Positions 9,431 through 19,518 of a stretch of 64,000 nucleotides of DNA are shown here, piece after piece. A model generated the notes under the pieces. The model made no database searches, had not been told where the DNA came from, and saw only the letters and a program-made list of their open reading frames with translations. The position numbers and the translations under genes were made by a program. Numbering within the stretch: the first letter of the stretch is position 1; each line of letters begins with the position of its first letter. This DNA is from Ralstonia pickettii (GTDB lineage Bacteria; Pseudomonadota; Gammaproteobacteria; Burkholderiales; Burkholderiaceae): NCBI RefSeq assembly GCF_016466415.2, contig NZ_CP066771.1:1736001-1800000 (forward strand). Direction: 5' to 3'.

Positions 9431-9844
9431 TCAGCCGCCGATACCGAGCAGTTCGACCTCGAAGTTCAGCGTCGAATTGGGCGGAATGGTGCCGGGAACG
9501 CCGCGCTCGCCGTAAGCGCTGGCCGCCGGGCACGTCAGCTTCGCCTTACCGCCCACCTGCATTTTCTGCACGCCTTCGGTCCAGCAGGGAATCACGCGAT
9601 TCAGCGGGAACGAGATCGGCTGGCCGCGCTTGTAGGAGCTGTCGAATTTGGTACCGTTGGTGAGTGTGCCGCGGTAGTGCACCTTGACCGTGTCGCTGGC
9701 CTTGGGCGACGGGCCGGTGCCTTTGGTCAGCGTCTGGACGATCACACCGGAAGGCAGCGTCTCGGATGCGGGCGATGCGGCTTGCGTGCTAACGGCAGCC
9801 AGGGCAAGCAATGAAGCAAACAGCAGCGGGGAAACGTGGTTCAT
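9431..9844 (-). CDS. FKBP-type peptidyl-prolyl isomerase, exported
   Basis: 137 aa. An N-terminal signal peptide of about 22 residues (MNHVSPLLFASLLALAAVSTQA) precedes one FKBP domain: VKVHYRGTLTNGTKFDSS, then FPLNRVIPCWTEGVQKM and the closing NSTLNFEVELLGI. It is therefore a periplasmic prolyl isomerase rather than a cytosolic SlyD. One Cys occurs at the usual VI-x-GW loop (IPCWTEG) and another in KLTCPAASAYGERG. It lies 90 nt upstream of aroC on the same strand. Confidence 0.9.
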   Translation of the reverse strand: MNHVSPLLFASLLALAAVSTQAASPASETLPSGVIVQTLTKGTGPSPKASDTVKVHYRGTLTNGTKFDSSYKRGQPISFPLNRVIPCWTEGVQKMQVGGKAKLTCPAASAYGERGVPGTIPPNSTLNFEVELLGIGG

Positions 9845-9939
9845 GGCTGGTAACGGGAGAGTTGGAGGTCAGAAAAAATACATGAAGGCCGATTGCAGGC
9901 CGCCCGGCAGTGTATCGAAGTCCGTAGGCCCGCCACGCG

Positions 9940-11847
9940 CTAGAGCCGCTCGCCGCGCAACGCCAGCACGGCGGCCTGCATCGCTTCCGGCGACACGGCA
10001 TGTGCCGGCACAGGCGTGCCGATGCACAACTCAAGCTTGTTGAGAAAACCGCGACGGAACGGGCGCGACATCGCCGCCCCGCCCTTGCGCGAGAAAAAGC
10101 TGCCCCAAAGGCCGCGCAGCGCCATCGGCACCACCGGTACGGGCGTGCGTTCGATGATGCGCCGCATGCCGTCTTTGAACGGGTTCATCTCGCCCGTGGC
10201 GGTGATCTTGCCTTCGGGGAAGATGCAAACCACCTCGCCTTCCGCCAGCGCGGCGGCAATGGTGTCGTAGGCGCGGCTGAGCATCTCCGGGTCTTCGTGC
10301 ATCGGCGCAATCGGAATCGCCTTGACCGTGCGGAAGAACCACGACAGCACCGGCACCTTGAAGATGCGGTGATCCATCACAAAACGCACGTGGCGGCGCA
10401 CGAACGCGCCCACCACCACGGCATCGACGAAGCTTACGTGGTTGCAGACCAGCAGGCATGGACCTTCATCGGGAATCTGCTCCGAGCCCTCCACCTTCAC
10501 GCGGTAAACGGTATGGATCAGCAGCCACATCACGAACCGGATCAGGAATTCCGGCACCAGCGTGTAGATGTAGATCGCCACCACGGCGTTGAGGATGCCG
10601 GTAACCAGAAATAACTGCGGGATCGTGAACCCGGCACGCATGAGCACCATCGCCAGCACGGCAGAAGCGATCATGAACAGCGCGTTGAGGATGTTGTTGG
10701 CGGCAATGATGCGCGCACGATGCGTCGGTTCGCAGCGGCTCTGGATCAGCGCGTACAAGGGCACGCTGTAGAAGCCGCCGAACATCGCCAGCAGGAACAG
10801 ATCGGCCAGCACGCGCCAATGGCGATGGTTCTGCAGGAACCCGGAAATGCCCGTCAGCACGTCGTGCGCGACCAATGCCTCGGCATGCGAAGCAAAGTAC
10901 AGGTCCACCGCGAAGACCGTCATGCCGATCGAGCCAAACGGCACCAGGCCGATCTCCACCGTGCGGCCCGAGAGCTTTTCGCACAGCACCGAGCCCAAGC
11001 CGATGCCGACCGAAAACACGGCCAGCAGCAGCGTCACGACATTCTGGTCGCCGCCGAGCACGTTGCGCGCGAAGGCAAAAAACGACGTCAGGAACGTCGC
11101 GCCCACGAACCAGAGCCACGAGATACCCAGCAGGCTGAGAAACACCGCGCGCTGGTTGCTCGCCAGCTTCAGGTTGCGCCAGGTCTCGGAGATCGGGTTC
11201 CAATTGATGCGCAGGTCCGGCTGCGACGCCGGCGAGACGGGCACACCGCGCGCGGTCAGCCACCCGGCCACGGCAATGACAATGCACGCAATACCAGTAA
11301 AAAGCGGGCCGATCAGCTCGCCGTTGCGGGTGTAATTGGCCAGTTCGCCGCCGCCAATGGTGCCGATCAGGATGGCGACAAAGGTGCCCATTTCCACCAG
11401 CCCGTTGCCGCCCACCAATTCAGCTGATTGCAGATGCTGGGGCAGATATGCGTACTTCACGGGCCCAAACAGCGTCGAGTGCACGCCCATCAAGAACGTG
11501 CAGAGGTACAGCAGTTCAACGTGGCGCAGCGCGAAACCTGCACAGCCGATCACCATGATGGCGATTTCCAATGTCTTCACCAGACGGATCAGGCGCGCCT
11601 TGTCCATGCGGTCGGCAATCTGCCCGCTGGTGGCAGACAGCAGCACAAACGGCGCGATGAAGATCGCTGAAATCAGGAACGCTGCGGACGCCGGGTCCGC
11701 ATTGCCGAACAGCGCAGCGTGGTACGTGACCAACGAGGAAAACGCCACCTTGAAAACGTTGTCGTTCATTGCGCCCAGGAACTGGGTCCAGAAGAACGGT
11801 GCAAAACGACGCTGCTTCAGCAGGGAAAACTGGCTCGATTGGCTCAT
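9940..11847 (-). CDS. MFS (LplT-like) transporter fused to PlsC-type acyltransferase
   Basis: 635-aa inner-membrane protein. Residues about 1-415 form an MFS permease with around 12 hydrophobic segments, starting QRRFAPFFWTQFLGAMNDN, a motif shared with lysophospholipid transporters (LplT). Residues about 430-635 form a 1-acylglycerol-phosphate acyltransferase domain with NHVSFVDAV (NHx4D box) and the FPEGKIT box. It probably flips and re-acylates lysophospholipids. The AMP-binding acyl-ACP synthetase part of full LplT-Aas fusions is absent. Monocistronic, after the CBS gene and its terminator. Confidence 0.9.
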   Translation of the reverse strand: MSQSSQFSLLKQRRFAPFFWTQFLGAMNDNVFKVAFSSLVTYHAALFGNADPASAAFLISAIFIAPFVLLSATSGQIADRMDKARLIRLVKTLEIAIMVIGCAGFALRHVELLYLCTFLMGVHSTLFGPVKYAYLPQHLQSAELVGGNGLVEMGTFVAILIGTIGGGELANYTRNGELIGPLFTGIACIVIAVAGWLTARGVPVSPASQPDLRINWNPISETWRNLKLASNQRAVFLSLLGISWLWFVGATFLTSFFAFARNVLGGDQNVVTLLLAVFSVGIGLGSVLCEKLSGRTVEIGLVPFGSIGMTVFAVDLYFASHAEALVAHDVLTGISGFLQNHRHWRVLADLFLLAMFGGFYSVPLYALIQSRCEPTHRARIIAANNILNALFMIASAVLAMVLMRAGFTIPQLFLVTGILNAVVAIYIYTLVPEFLIRFVMWLLIHTVYRVKVEGSEQIPDEGPCLLVCNHVSFVDAVVVGAFVRRHVRFVMDHRIFKVPVLSWFFRTVKAIPIAPMHEDPEMLSRAYDTIAAALAEGEVVCIFPEGKITATGEMNPFKDGMRRIIERTPVPVVPMALRGLWGSFFSRKGGAAMSRPFRRGFLNKLELCIGTPVPAHAVSPEAMQAAVLALRGERL

Positions 11848-11870
11848 CGGCAGGAGGCTATTGGTTCAAC

Positions 11871-11901
11871 AAAAAACCCGCTCGCAACGGCGGGCGGGTT
11901 T
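11871..11901 (-). terminator. terminator downstream of the CBS-domain gene
   Basis: Stem CCCGCTCGC / GCGGGCGGG (one G-T pair) with a short AACG loop, ending in six T on the minus strand. Placed 29 nt after the CBS gene stop. Confidence 0.85.
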
Positions 11902-11929
11902 CAGGAATGCGGTGAAGAGATCGCGTAGA

Positions 11930-12385
11930 TCAGTCTTCGTTGGCCTTTTCTTCCGGCCAGTCACGAATGTACGCCTTGAGCATCTTGTTTTCGAAACTTT
12001 GGTCTTCGAGCACCGCTTTGGCGACGTCGTAGAACGAGATCACGCCCATCAACGTGCGGCTGTCGAGCACCGGCAGGTAGCGCACATGGTGCTCCAGCAT
12101 GATACGGCGTACTTCGTTGACTTCGGTTTCAGGCGTGCACGTGACAGGATGATCGTCCATCACCTTACGGATGGTGGTGCCGTCGCCCACGGAACCGTGG
12201 TTTTTGGCGACCACCTTGATGATTTCCCGGAAGGTCAGCATGCCGACCAGTTCGCCGTACTCCATGACCACGAGCGAGCCGATGTCTTTTTCCGCCATCG
12301 TCTGCACGGCCACCTGGAGCTTGGTTTCAGGTGCCACGGTGTAGAGCGTGTTGCCCTTCACGTGGAGGATATCGCTGACTTTCAT
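11930..12385 (-). CDS. CBS-pair domain protein
   Basis: 151-aa cytosolic protein consisting of two CBS motifs (about residues 8-65 and 73-130), which usually bind adenine nucleotides or SAM to signal energy state. Readable elements are VAPETKLQVAVQTMAEKDIGSLVV and DHPVTCTPETEVNEVRRIMLEHHVRYLPVL. The start MKVSDILHVKG is chosen because GGGAG lies 7 nt upstream; the frame extends about 58 codons further but that part is not CBS-like. The partner is unknown. Confidence 0.85.
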   Translation of the reverse strand: MKVSDILHVKGNTLYTVAPETKLQVAVQTMAEKDIGSLVVMEYGELVGMLTFREIIKVVAKNHGSVGDGTTIRKVMDDHPVTCTPETEVNEVRRIMLEHHVRYLPVLDSRTLMGVISFYDVAKAVLEDQSFENKMLKAYIRDWPEEKANED

Positions 12386-12624
12386 ATTGCGTCTCCCAGA
12401 GTTCGGGGTGCCGGTCTGCCGGGGAGCGACCGCGCGCGGGTTGTGGTTATGTTTATGTTTCGATCCTAGCCCAAACCCGATCGCTTCGACAAGCATGCAG
12501 CGCAGAAAAAACCTGTCAAAAACGACGCCCGCTCGGCGTTTGCCCGGAATGCGCTGCAACAGGGAGCAGTGCTAGCATGCCCCGTCCAAACCTGTTCCCG
12601 CGCCCTCTCCGGGTGCTTGAATCC

Positions 12625-13959
12625 ATGTCCAAAGCCCGCTTCGACACGCTGGCCCTGCATGCCGGCGCCGCGCCCGACCCGGCTACCGGCGCGCGCGCCA
12701 CGCCGATTCACCTGAGCACGTCCTTTGTGTTCCGCGACAGCGAACATGCGGCGTCATTGTTCAATATGGAACGCGCGGGCCACGTGTATTCGCGCATCTC
12801 CAACCCTACCGTCGCCGTATTCGAGGAGCGCATGGCCGCGCTGGAAAACGGCGTAGGCGCCATCGCCACGGCTTCGGGCCAGGCGGCGCTGCATCTGGCC
12901 ATCGTCACGCTGATGGGCGCCGGCTCGCATATCGTCGCGTCTTCGGCGCTGTATGGCGGCTCGCACAACTTGCTGCACTACACGCTGCGCCGCTTCGGTA
13001 TCGAGACAACCTTCGTCAAGCCCGGCGACATCGACGGCTGGTGCTCTGCCATCCGCCCGAACACCCGGCTGCTGTTTGGCGAGACGCTCGGTAACCCCGG
13101 GCTGGATGTGCTCGACATCCCGACCATTGCATCGATTGCGCATGATGCGGGCGTGCCCCTGCTGGTCGACTCGACCTTCACCACGCCTTGGCTGCTGCAG
13201 CCGTTCGCGCATGGCGCAGATCTCGTCTATCACTCGGCCACCAAGTTCCTGGGCGGGCATGGCACGACCATCGGCGGCGTGCTTGTCGACGGGGGCACAT
13301 TCGACTACGTCGCCGCCGGTAAGCACCCCGAACTGACCGAGCCGTACGCTGGCTTCCACGACATGGTGTTTGCAGAGGAAAGCACCGTCGCACCGTTCCT
13401 GCTGCGCGCGCGCCGCGAAGGCCTGCGCGACTTCGGTGCGTGCATGAACCCGATGGCCGCGTGGCAACTGCTGCAAGGCATCGAGACCCTGCCGCTACGC
13501 ATGGCCCGACATGTGGACAACGCCCGCCGCATCGTCGCCTTCCTGGCAAGTCATCCGATGGTGGCATCGGTCGCCTACCCGGAGCTTGAATCGCACCCCG
13601 ATCACGCGCTAGCCAAGCGCCTGCTGCCGCGGGGCTGCGGTGCAGTGTTCAGTTTTGATCTGCGCGGCGACCGGCGTGCCGGCCAGCAGTTCATCGAATC
13701 GCTCGGCCTGTTCTCGCACCTTGCCAACGTGGGCGATGCGCGCTCGCTGGTCATCCACCCCGCATCGACGACGCACTTCCGTATGGACGCCGACGCGCTG
13801 GCCGCGGCCGGCATCAGCGAAGGCACGATCCGCCTGTCCATCGGGCTGGAAGACGCAGACGACCTGATCGACGATCTCAAGCGCGGCCTGAAAGCCGCAG
13901 AGCGCGCGATGTCCGCCGCGCCCGGCAAAGCGGACGCCAACGCAACGGGAGCCCGCTGA
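12625..13959 (+). CDS. metZ: O-succinylhomoserine/O-acetylhomoserine sulfhydrylase
   Basis: PLP enzyme of the Cys/Met metabolism family that makes homocysteine from an acylated homoserine and sulfide. 444 aa. SYMSR-like region (VYSRISNPTVAVFEERMAALE) near residue 52, PLP-lysine in YHSATKFLGGHGTTIGG (about 205), and C-terminal IRLSIGLED. The start chosen gives MSKARFDTLALHAG, the usual beginning of the family. An upstream ATG at 12577 has a better ribosome site (GGGAG, 10 nt spacing) but would add 16 proline-rich residues. The stop overlaps the next gene's ATG by one base. Confidence 0.92.
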   Translation: MSKARFDTLALHAGAAPDPATGARATPIHLSTSFVFRDSEHAASLFNMERAGHVYSRISNPTVAVFEERMAALENGVGAIATASGQAALHLAIVTLMGAGSHIVASSALYGGSHNLLHYTLRRFGIETTFVKPGDIDGWCSAIRPNTRLLFGETLGNPGLDVLDIPTIASIAHDAGVPLLVDSTFTTPWLLQPFAHGADLVYHSATKFLGGHGTTIGGVLVDGGTFDYVAAGKHPELTEPYAGFHDMVFAEESTVAPFLLRARREGLRDFGACMNPMAAWQLLQGIETLPLRMARHVDNARRIVAFLASHPMVASVAYPELESHPDHALAKRLLPRGCGAVFSFDLRGDRRAGQQFIESLGLFSHLANVGDARSLVIHPASTTHFRMDADALAAAGISEGTIRLSIGLEDADDLIDDLKRGLKAAERAMSAAPGKADANATGAR

Positions 13960-14783
13960 TGGAATGGACCGTACAGGGCGAGCGCGCCTACGCCTACACC
14001 GGCGGCAAGCCGTTCAACGCAGAACTGCCGTGCGTCGTATTTATGCATGGCGCGCAGAACGATCATTCCGTCTGGGGCCTGCAGACGCGCTGGTTTGCGC
14101 ACCACGGTTTCAGTGTTCTGGCGGTGGACCTGCCGGGGCACGGCCGCAGCGGCGGCGCACCGCTTGAGACCGTGGAAGCCATGGCTGACTGGGTGATGGC
14201 GCTGGTGCACGCGGCCGGCGTCACGCAGCCGGTGATCGTGGTCGGCCACAGCATGGGTTCGCTGATCGCGCTCGAGTGTGCGTCACGGTACGCAGATCGT
14301 GTACGCCGCATCGCACTGGTGGCAACGGCTTGGCCGATGAAGGTGTCGGATGCGTTGCTGGATGCCGCGCTCAACAACACGGCGAGTGCCATTGAAATGG
14401 TGAATACGTGGTCGCATTCGAGCCTCGCCAACAAGCCCTCGTCGCCCGGGCCGGGCTTCTGGATGCATGGCGGCAGTCAGCGGCTGATGGAACGGGTGGC
14501 GCGCGGTACCGAGGCGCCCGTGTTTCACACAGATTTCGCGGCCTGCAACGCCTATGCGCGCGGCGCCGAAGCGATGGCGTCCGTGAAGTGCCCATCACTC
14601 GTGATCGTGGGCGAAAAAGACCAGATGACGCCAGCGAAAGCTGGACGTCACGTGGCAGCCGGATTGGCCGGCAGCCGTGTCGTGGGGCTGCCGGGCGGGC
14701 ACGCGATCATGGGAGAATGCCCCGACGGCACACTCGACGCGCTGATCGCCTTTGCGCGTGAACGAGACGCAGTCGCCGCATAG
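13959..14783 (+). CDS. alpha/beta-fold hydrolase, overlapping metZ
   Basis: 274 aa, cytosolic. Oxyanion region FMHGAQNDHSVWG, LPGHGRSGG, nucleophile elbow GHSMGS (about residues 96-101), catalytic Asp region GEKDQMTP and His in LPGGHAIMG. The start codon overlaps the metZ stop (TGATGG), so translation is probably coupled. The co-expression suggests a role around homoserine esters or sulfur amino acids, but the sequence resembles generic hydrolases rather than MetX; substrate unknown. Confidence 0.85.
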   Translation: MEWTVQGERAYAYTGGKPFNAELPCVVFMHGAQNDHSVWGLQTRWFAHHGFSVLAVDLPGHGRSGGAPLETVEAMADWVMALVHAAGVTQPVIVVGHSMGSLIALECASRYADRVRRIALVATAWPMKVSDALLDAALNNTASAIEMVNTWSHSSLANKPSSPGPGFWMHGGSQRLMERVARGTEAPVFHTDFAACNAYARGAEAMASVKCPSLVIVGEKDQMTPAKAGRHVAAGLAGSRVVGLPGGHAIMGECPDGTLDALIAFARERDAVAA

Positions 14784-14804
14784 GACGCCTCCTGGAGACG
14801 CATC

Positions 14805-15122
14805 ATGGCCACCACCGACAGCCATAGCTTCGGCAGCTTCGCCGAGTTCTATCCGTACTACCTGAGCGAGCACCAGGACCGCACCTGCCGGCGCCTTCAC
14901 TTTGCCGGCTCGACGGTGGCGCTGGTATGCCTGATCCTGCTGGTTTTGACTGGCAACCTGTGGTGGCTGCTGGGGGCGGCCGTGAGCGGTTACGCGTTCG
15001 CGTGGGTCGGACACTTCGGGTTCGAGAAGAACCGGCCCGCTACGTTTCGGCATCCGTTCTATAGCCTGATGGGTGACTGGGTGATGTACCGCGACATCTG
15101 GACGGGCAAGATCCCGTTCTGA
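14805..15122 (+). CDS. Mpo1-like / DUF962 membrane protein
   Basis: 105 aa. Small integral membrane protein of the DUF962 (YGL010w-like) family, with the conserved YLSEHQDRTCRRLHFAGS start region and GHFGFEKNRPATFRHP. Two hydrophobic segments lie between (about 33-50 and 52-68). The yeast homologue Mpo1 is an Fe(II) dioxygenase acting on 2-hydroxy fatty acids; the conserved His residues are present here, but function in bacteria is not established. It follows the hydrolase by 21 nt. Confidence 0.85.
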   Translation: MATTDSHSFGSFAEFYPYYLSEHQDRTCRRLHFAGSTVALVCLILLVLTGNLWWLLGAAVSGYAFAWVGHFGFEKNRPATFRHPFYSLMGDWVMYRDIWTGKIPF

Positions 15123-15126
15123 GACG

Positions 15127-16458
15127 TCAGACGCTGGCGTTGGCAGCTGCGGGCATCGCAGAAGCCGGTGCCGGTGCCGCAGCGGCCTGCGTGGCCGCCA
15201 CCACGCCGCGTTCACCCGTCGCGAAAATGCTCTCCAACGTGGCGTCGAGCGCCGGATTCTGCAATTGGCTGACCAGCGCGTGCGTGTCTCCCAAATGGCG
15301 AGCCAGCGCGGTGCGCGGCAAACGTGGCAGATTCAGCACGAGCTTTTCATAGAGCGGACGCAAGGTGGTCGTGTGCGCATCGCATAGCAGCGCCCAGTGG
15401 GCCTCCCCGCGATCCTGCTGCAGTTTGCCGATGAGGTGCAGCGCTTTAAGCTTCGTCAGCAGGTCGACCAGGTAATCGGCTTCCAACTGCAGACGCCGGC
15501 CAATATCGCGCTCGGCAACCGTACGCGGCGCCTGTTCTCGCGCGCGATACAGCAGCAACAGAACACCCAGCGCATCAAAGAACTCGCTGCCCGGAAATGT
15601 GCGCCGCTGCCAGTAGCCCTGCCGGATGATCGGCAGCGTCGAGGCGATGGTCGCACCGAGCAGCGTCACCAGCCAGCTCACATAGATCCACGTCAGGAAG
15701 ATCGGCAGCGTGGCAAACGCGCCGTAGACGGCCGTGTAGGTGGGGATATGCGCGACGTAAGCGCCAAAGACGCGTTTGGCGATTTCAAATGCCCCGGCGG
15801 CAATCAGGCCGGCAATGAACGCATCGCGCCGTTGCACGTTGGTATTCGGCACGAATACGTAGAGCATCGCAAATGCAATCGCCGACAGCAGGATCGGGAC
15901 TAGGCTGACGATCACGCCCAGACCAAACGGCAGCTTGTGCACATAGCCCGCCGAAATCGACACGAGATACGAACTGACCGACAGGCTTGCGCCAATCAGC
16001 ACGGGCGCGAATGTCATCAGTGCCCAGAACACCAGAACGCGCTGCGCCAGCGGCCGACGATGACGCACGCGCCAGATGGCGTTCAATGCGTTCTCGACGG
16101 TGAGCAATGTCATTACCGACGTCACGACCAGGCCGATCAGGCCCGCTGCCGTAAGCCCCTTGGCGTTGCTGGAAAACTGGTTGAGATACGTCAGGATCGG
16201 CCGACTGATGCTGCCGGGCACGAGGTTGCTGAACATGTAGCCTTCGATGTCCGCCCGGAAGCTCTTGAACATCGGGAAGGCCGTGAACAGCGCAAACGCC
16301 ACCGTCAGAATCGGAACCAGCGACAGCACCGTCGTGAAGGTCAGACTACCAGCCACTTGCGGCAGGTGGTCTTCACCAGCGCGGCGCAAGGCATAACGCG
16401 CCAGCGCACGCAGCTTGGCGGCATTCCATTTGCGAAGCGCACGGGTGTGAAAAAGCAT
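15127..16458 (-). CDS. YihY/BrkB-family inner membrane protein
   Basis: 443 aa. Residues about 30-290 are a YihY (formerly RNase BN) domain with six membrane segments, including DHLPQVAGSLTFTTVLSLVPILTVAFALF and the motif TWIYVSWLVTLLGA. The remaining roughly 150 residues are a soluble C-terminal extension (EADYLVDLLTKLKALHLIGKLQ), winged-helix-like, ending in an Ala/Pro-rich tail. Start MLFHTRALRKW; the frame reaches a TTG twelve codons earlier, and no ribosome site marks either. Function unknown; not an RNase. Convergent with the DUF962 gene, 4 nt apart. Confidence 0.88.
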   Translation of the reverse strand: MLFHTRALRKWNAAKLRALARYALRRAGEDHLPQVAGSLTFTTVLSLVPILTVAFALFTAFPMFKSFRADIEGYMFSNLVPGSISRPILTYLNQFSSNAKGLTAAGLIGLVVTSVMTLLTVENALNAIWRVRHRRPLAQRVLVFWALMTFAPVLIGASLSVSSYLVSISAGYVHKLPFGLGVIVSLVPILLSAIAFAMLYVFVPNTNVQRRDAFIAGLIAAGAFEIAKRVFGAYVAHIPTYTAVYGAFATLPIFLTWIYVSWLVTLLGATIASTLPIIRQGYWQRRTFPGSEFFDALGVLLLLYRAREQAPRTVAERDIGRRLQLEADYLVDLLTKLKALHLIGKLQQDRGEAHWALLCDAHTTTLRPLYEKLVLNLPRLPRTALARHLGDTHALVSQLQNPALDATLESIFATGERGVVAATQAAAAPAPASAMPAAANASV

Positions 16459-16460
16459 GA

Positions 16461-17509
<1,049 letters not shown>

Positions 17510-17515
17510 CCCGCC

Positions 17516-18928
17516 ATGACTCACGATGCCTTCCTGCAAGCCTGCGTTGATGCGATCGGTGCCAGGCATGTCCTCACTGCACCTGAAGACCAGACGCCTT
17601 ATCTTACGGACTGGCGCAAGCGCTTTTCGGGCCGCGCACGCGCAGTGTTGCGCCCGGGGAGCGCAGACGAGGTGGCGGCGCTCGTGCGCCTATGCGGCGA
17701 ACACGGCGTGCCCATCGTCCCGCAAGGCGGCAACACCGGCCTGTGCGGCGGCGCCACGCCCGACATGAAAGGCGACGCGGTGGTGATCTCGTTGCAGCGC
17801 ATGCAGCGCGTGCGCGCCGTCGACCCGATCAACAACACCATCACCGTGGATGCCGGCTGCATCCTGGCCAACGTGCAGCAGGCCGCCGCGGATGCCGACC
17901 GCCTCTTCCCGCTGAGTCTGGCTGCAGAAGGCAGTTGCACAATCGGCGGCAATCTTGCGACCAATGCTGGCGGCACCGCGGTCCTTCGCTACGGCAACGC
18001 ACGCGAATTGTGCCTCGGCATCGAAGCGGTGCTGCCCAACGGCGAACTGTGGAACGGCCTGCGCGGCCTTCGCAAGGACAACACCGGCTACGACCTGCGT
18101 GACCTGCTGATCGGCGCGGAAGGCACGCTCGGCATCATCACCGGGGCGATGCTGAAACTGTTTCCGCCGCCTCGCGCCAAGGTGACGGCACTGGCGGCGC
18201 TGCAATCGCCGCGGCAGGCGTTGGTATTTCTATCGCTGGCGCAGGGCCACGCAGGCACGTTGCTGACGGGCTTCGAGCTGATGTCGGCGTTTTGCCTGGA
18301 ACTGGTGCGCAAGCATTACCCGCAGTTGCGCGTGCCGTTCACGCAGGCGTATCCGCAATTCGTGCTGTTGGAATTGTCCGACCTGGAGAGCGAAGAGCAC
18401 GCGCGCACGCTGTTCGAATCGCTGATGGAAGACGCGCTCGCTCGCGGCGTGATCGACAATGCGGCGGTGGCGGAATCAGTGGCCCAGTCGCGCGACTTCT
18501 GGAACCTGCGCGAGCACATTCCGCTGGCGCAGGCCGATGAAGGCAAGAACATCAAGCACGATATTGGCGTGCCCATTTCGCGCATTGCCGACTTCATTGA
18601 CGTGACCGACCGCGCCCTGGCCGCGGCCTACCCCGACATCCGCATGGTGACGTTCGGCCATCTTGGCGATGGCAACCTGCACTACAACGTGTCGCCGCCG
18701 GAAGGCCATGCGCACGATGCTTTCCTGGCCAACCAGGACGGCATCAACCGCATCGTGCACGACAGCGTGCATGCGCACGGCGGCTCCATCTCAGCCGAAC
18801 ACGGCATCGGCCAGCTCAAGCGCGACGACAACGCGCGCTACAAGAGCCCCGTTGAAATGGCGGCCATGCGCGCGATCAAGCAGGCGCTGGACCCGCGCGG
18901 CCTGATGAATCCGGGGAAGGTGTTGTAG
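17516..18928 (+). CDS. FAD-linked D-2-hydroxyacid dehydrogenase (GlcD/D2HGDH type)
   Basis: 470 aa. VAO-type FAD domain in the N-terminal half (VPQGGNTGLCGGATPD, about residues 69-84; then GGNLATNAGGTAVLRYGN) and the FAD-oxidase C domain with metal-binding VTFGHLGDGNLHYNVS and SAEHGIGQLKRDD (about 378-440). It probably oxidises D-2-hydroxyglutarate or D-lactate and passes electrons to a flavoprotein or quinone. Which substrate is used cannot be read here. Third gene of the wrbA run. Confidence 0.9.
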   Translation: MTHDAFLQACVDAIGARHVLTAPEDQTPYLTDWRKRFSGRARAVLRPGSADEVAALVRLCGEHGVPIVPQGGNTGLCGGATPDMKGDAVVISLQRMQRVRAVDPINNTITVDAGCILANVQQAAADADRLFPLSLAAEGSCTIGGNLATNAGGTAVLRYGNARELCLGIEAVLPNGELWNGLRGLRKDNTGYDLRDLLIGAEGTLGIITGAMLKLFPPPRAKVTALAALQSPRQALVFLSLAQGHAGTLLTGFELMSAFCLELVRKHYPQLRVPFTQAYPQFVLLELSDLESEEHARTLFESLMEDALARGVIDNAAVAESVAQSRDFWNLREHIPLAQADEGKNIKHDIGVPISRIADFIDVTDRALAAAYPDIRMVTFGHLGDGNLHYNVSPPEGHAHDAFLANQDGINRIVHDSVHAHGGSISAEHGIGQLKRDDNARYKSPVEMAAMRAIKQALDPRGLMNPGKVL

Positions 18929-18945
18929 GGCGATCCGGCCTTGCT

Positions 18946-19149
18946 TCAGCCGAATAGCTTGAACGTGTAGTTCGCCACCGCGAAGAGGACCGTGGCGGCC
19001 AGCAGCCACAGCAGCATGCGCGGTACGCCGCTGGGCGGCAGACGATGCTCGTTGGCGTTGGAACGATCGCCGATACGCCCGCTCTGGGCGCTACGGATGT
19101 AAGTGGTGCGTGACGACCCTGCCGGGCGTCGTGCATGACGCGTGCTCAT
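18946..19149 (-). CDS. small single-span membrane protein, unknown
   Basis: 67 aa. An Arg/Ser-rich N-terminal half is followed by one membrane helix (MLLWLLAATVLFAVANYTF) and ends KLFG. A strong ribosome site (GGGAGGAAACA-ATG) supports it as real. No family recognised. It is convergent with the FAD dehydrogenase. Confidence 0.65.
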   Translation of the reverse strand: MSTRHARRPAGSSRTTYIRSAQSGRIGDRSNANEHRLPPSGVPRMLLWLLAATVLFAVANYTFKLFG

Positions 19150-19518
19150 TGTTTCCTCCCTGCCCCATGGCTAGCGCCTCGCCCGGCCCCCTGCAGCCAT
19201 GGCGAAACACAGCAGCCTCATGGATCGCTCCATGGCTGCCCAAACAAGACTCCCTGATTTCCCGTCTGGTCGGAACCGAAAAGGCTTCGTCACGCCCGTT
19301 TGGCGTGCGTAGGCACGATGTTCCGCGTCATTGCGCAGAATTTCGAATGGAACGCTATTGTTGTGTGGCACTACCCGACGCCACGAAATGTATCAAAAAT
19401 CCCCCCAATTGGGGGGTACGCATTTTGGGTATGTGTCCTTTCGGATGATGCGCAGGAACGACGCTTGCGGAACAGGTCAGGGCAAACCCGGAATTCGACT
19501 CACATACGGAGGCAGCCC
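19150..19518. other. 369-nt non-coding region with a perfect palindrome
   Basis: No convincing gene lies between the small membrane protein and the proline-rich ORF; short frames here lack ribosome sites. The region is less GC-rich than its surroundings, contains CCCCCCAATTGGGGGG, and presumably holds the promoters of both small genes, which point away from each other. Confidence 0.6.
19401..19416. repeat. 16-bp perfect palindrome CCCCCCAATTGGGGGG
   Basis: Six C, AATT, six G. It sits 103 nt before the proline-rich ORF and about 250 nt before the small membrane gene. Possible regulator site or DNA-structure element; nothing directly identifies it. Confidence 0.6.

Noticed and set aside
19171-19371. 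66-aa minus-strand frame in the 19 kb gap
   Set aside because: No ribosome site and no recognisable features; left as non-coding.
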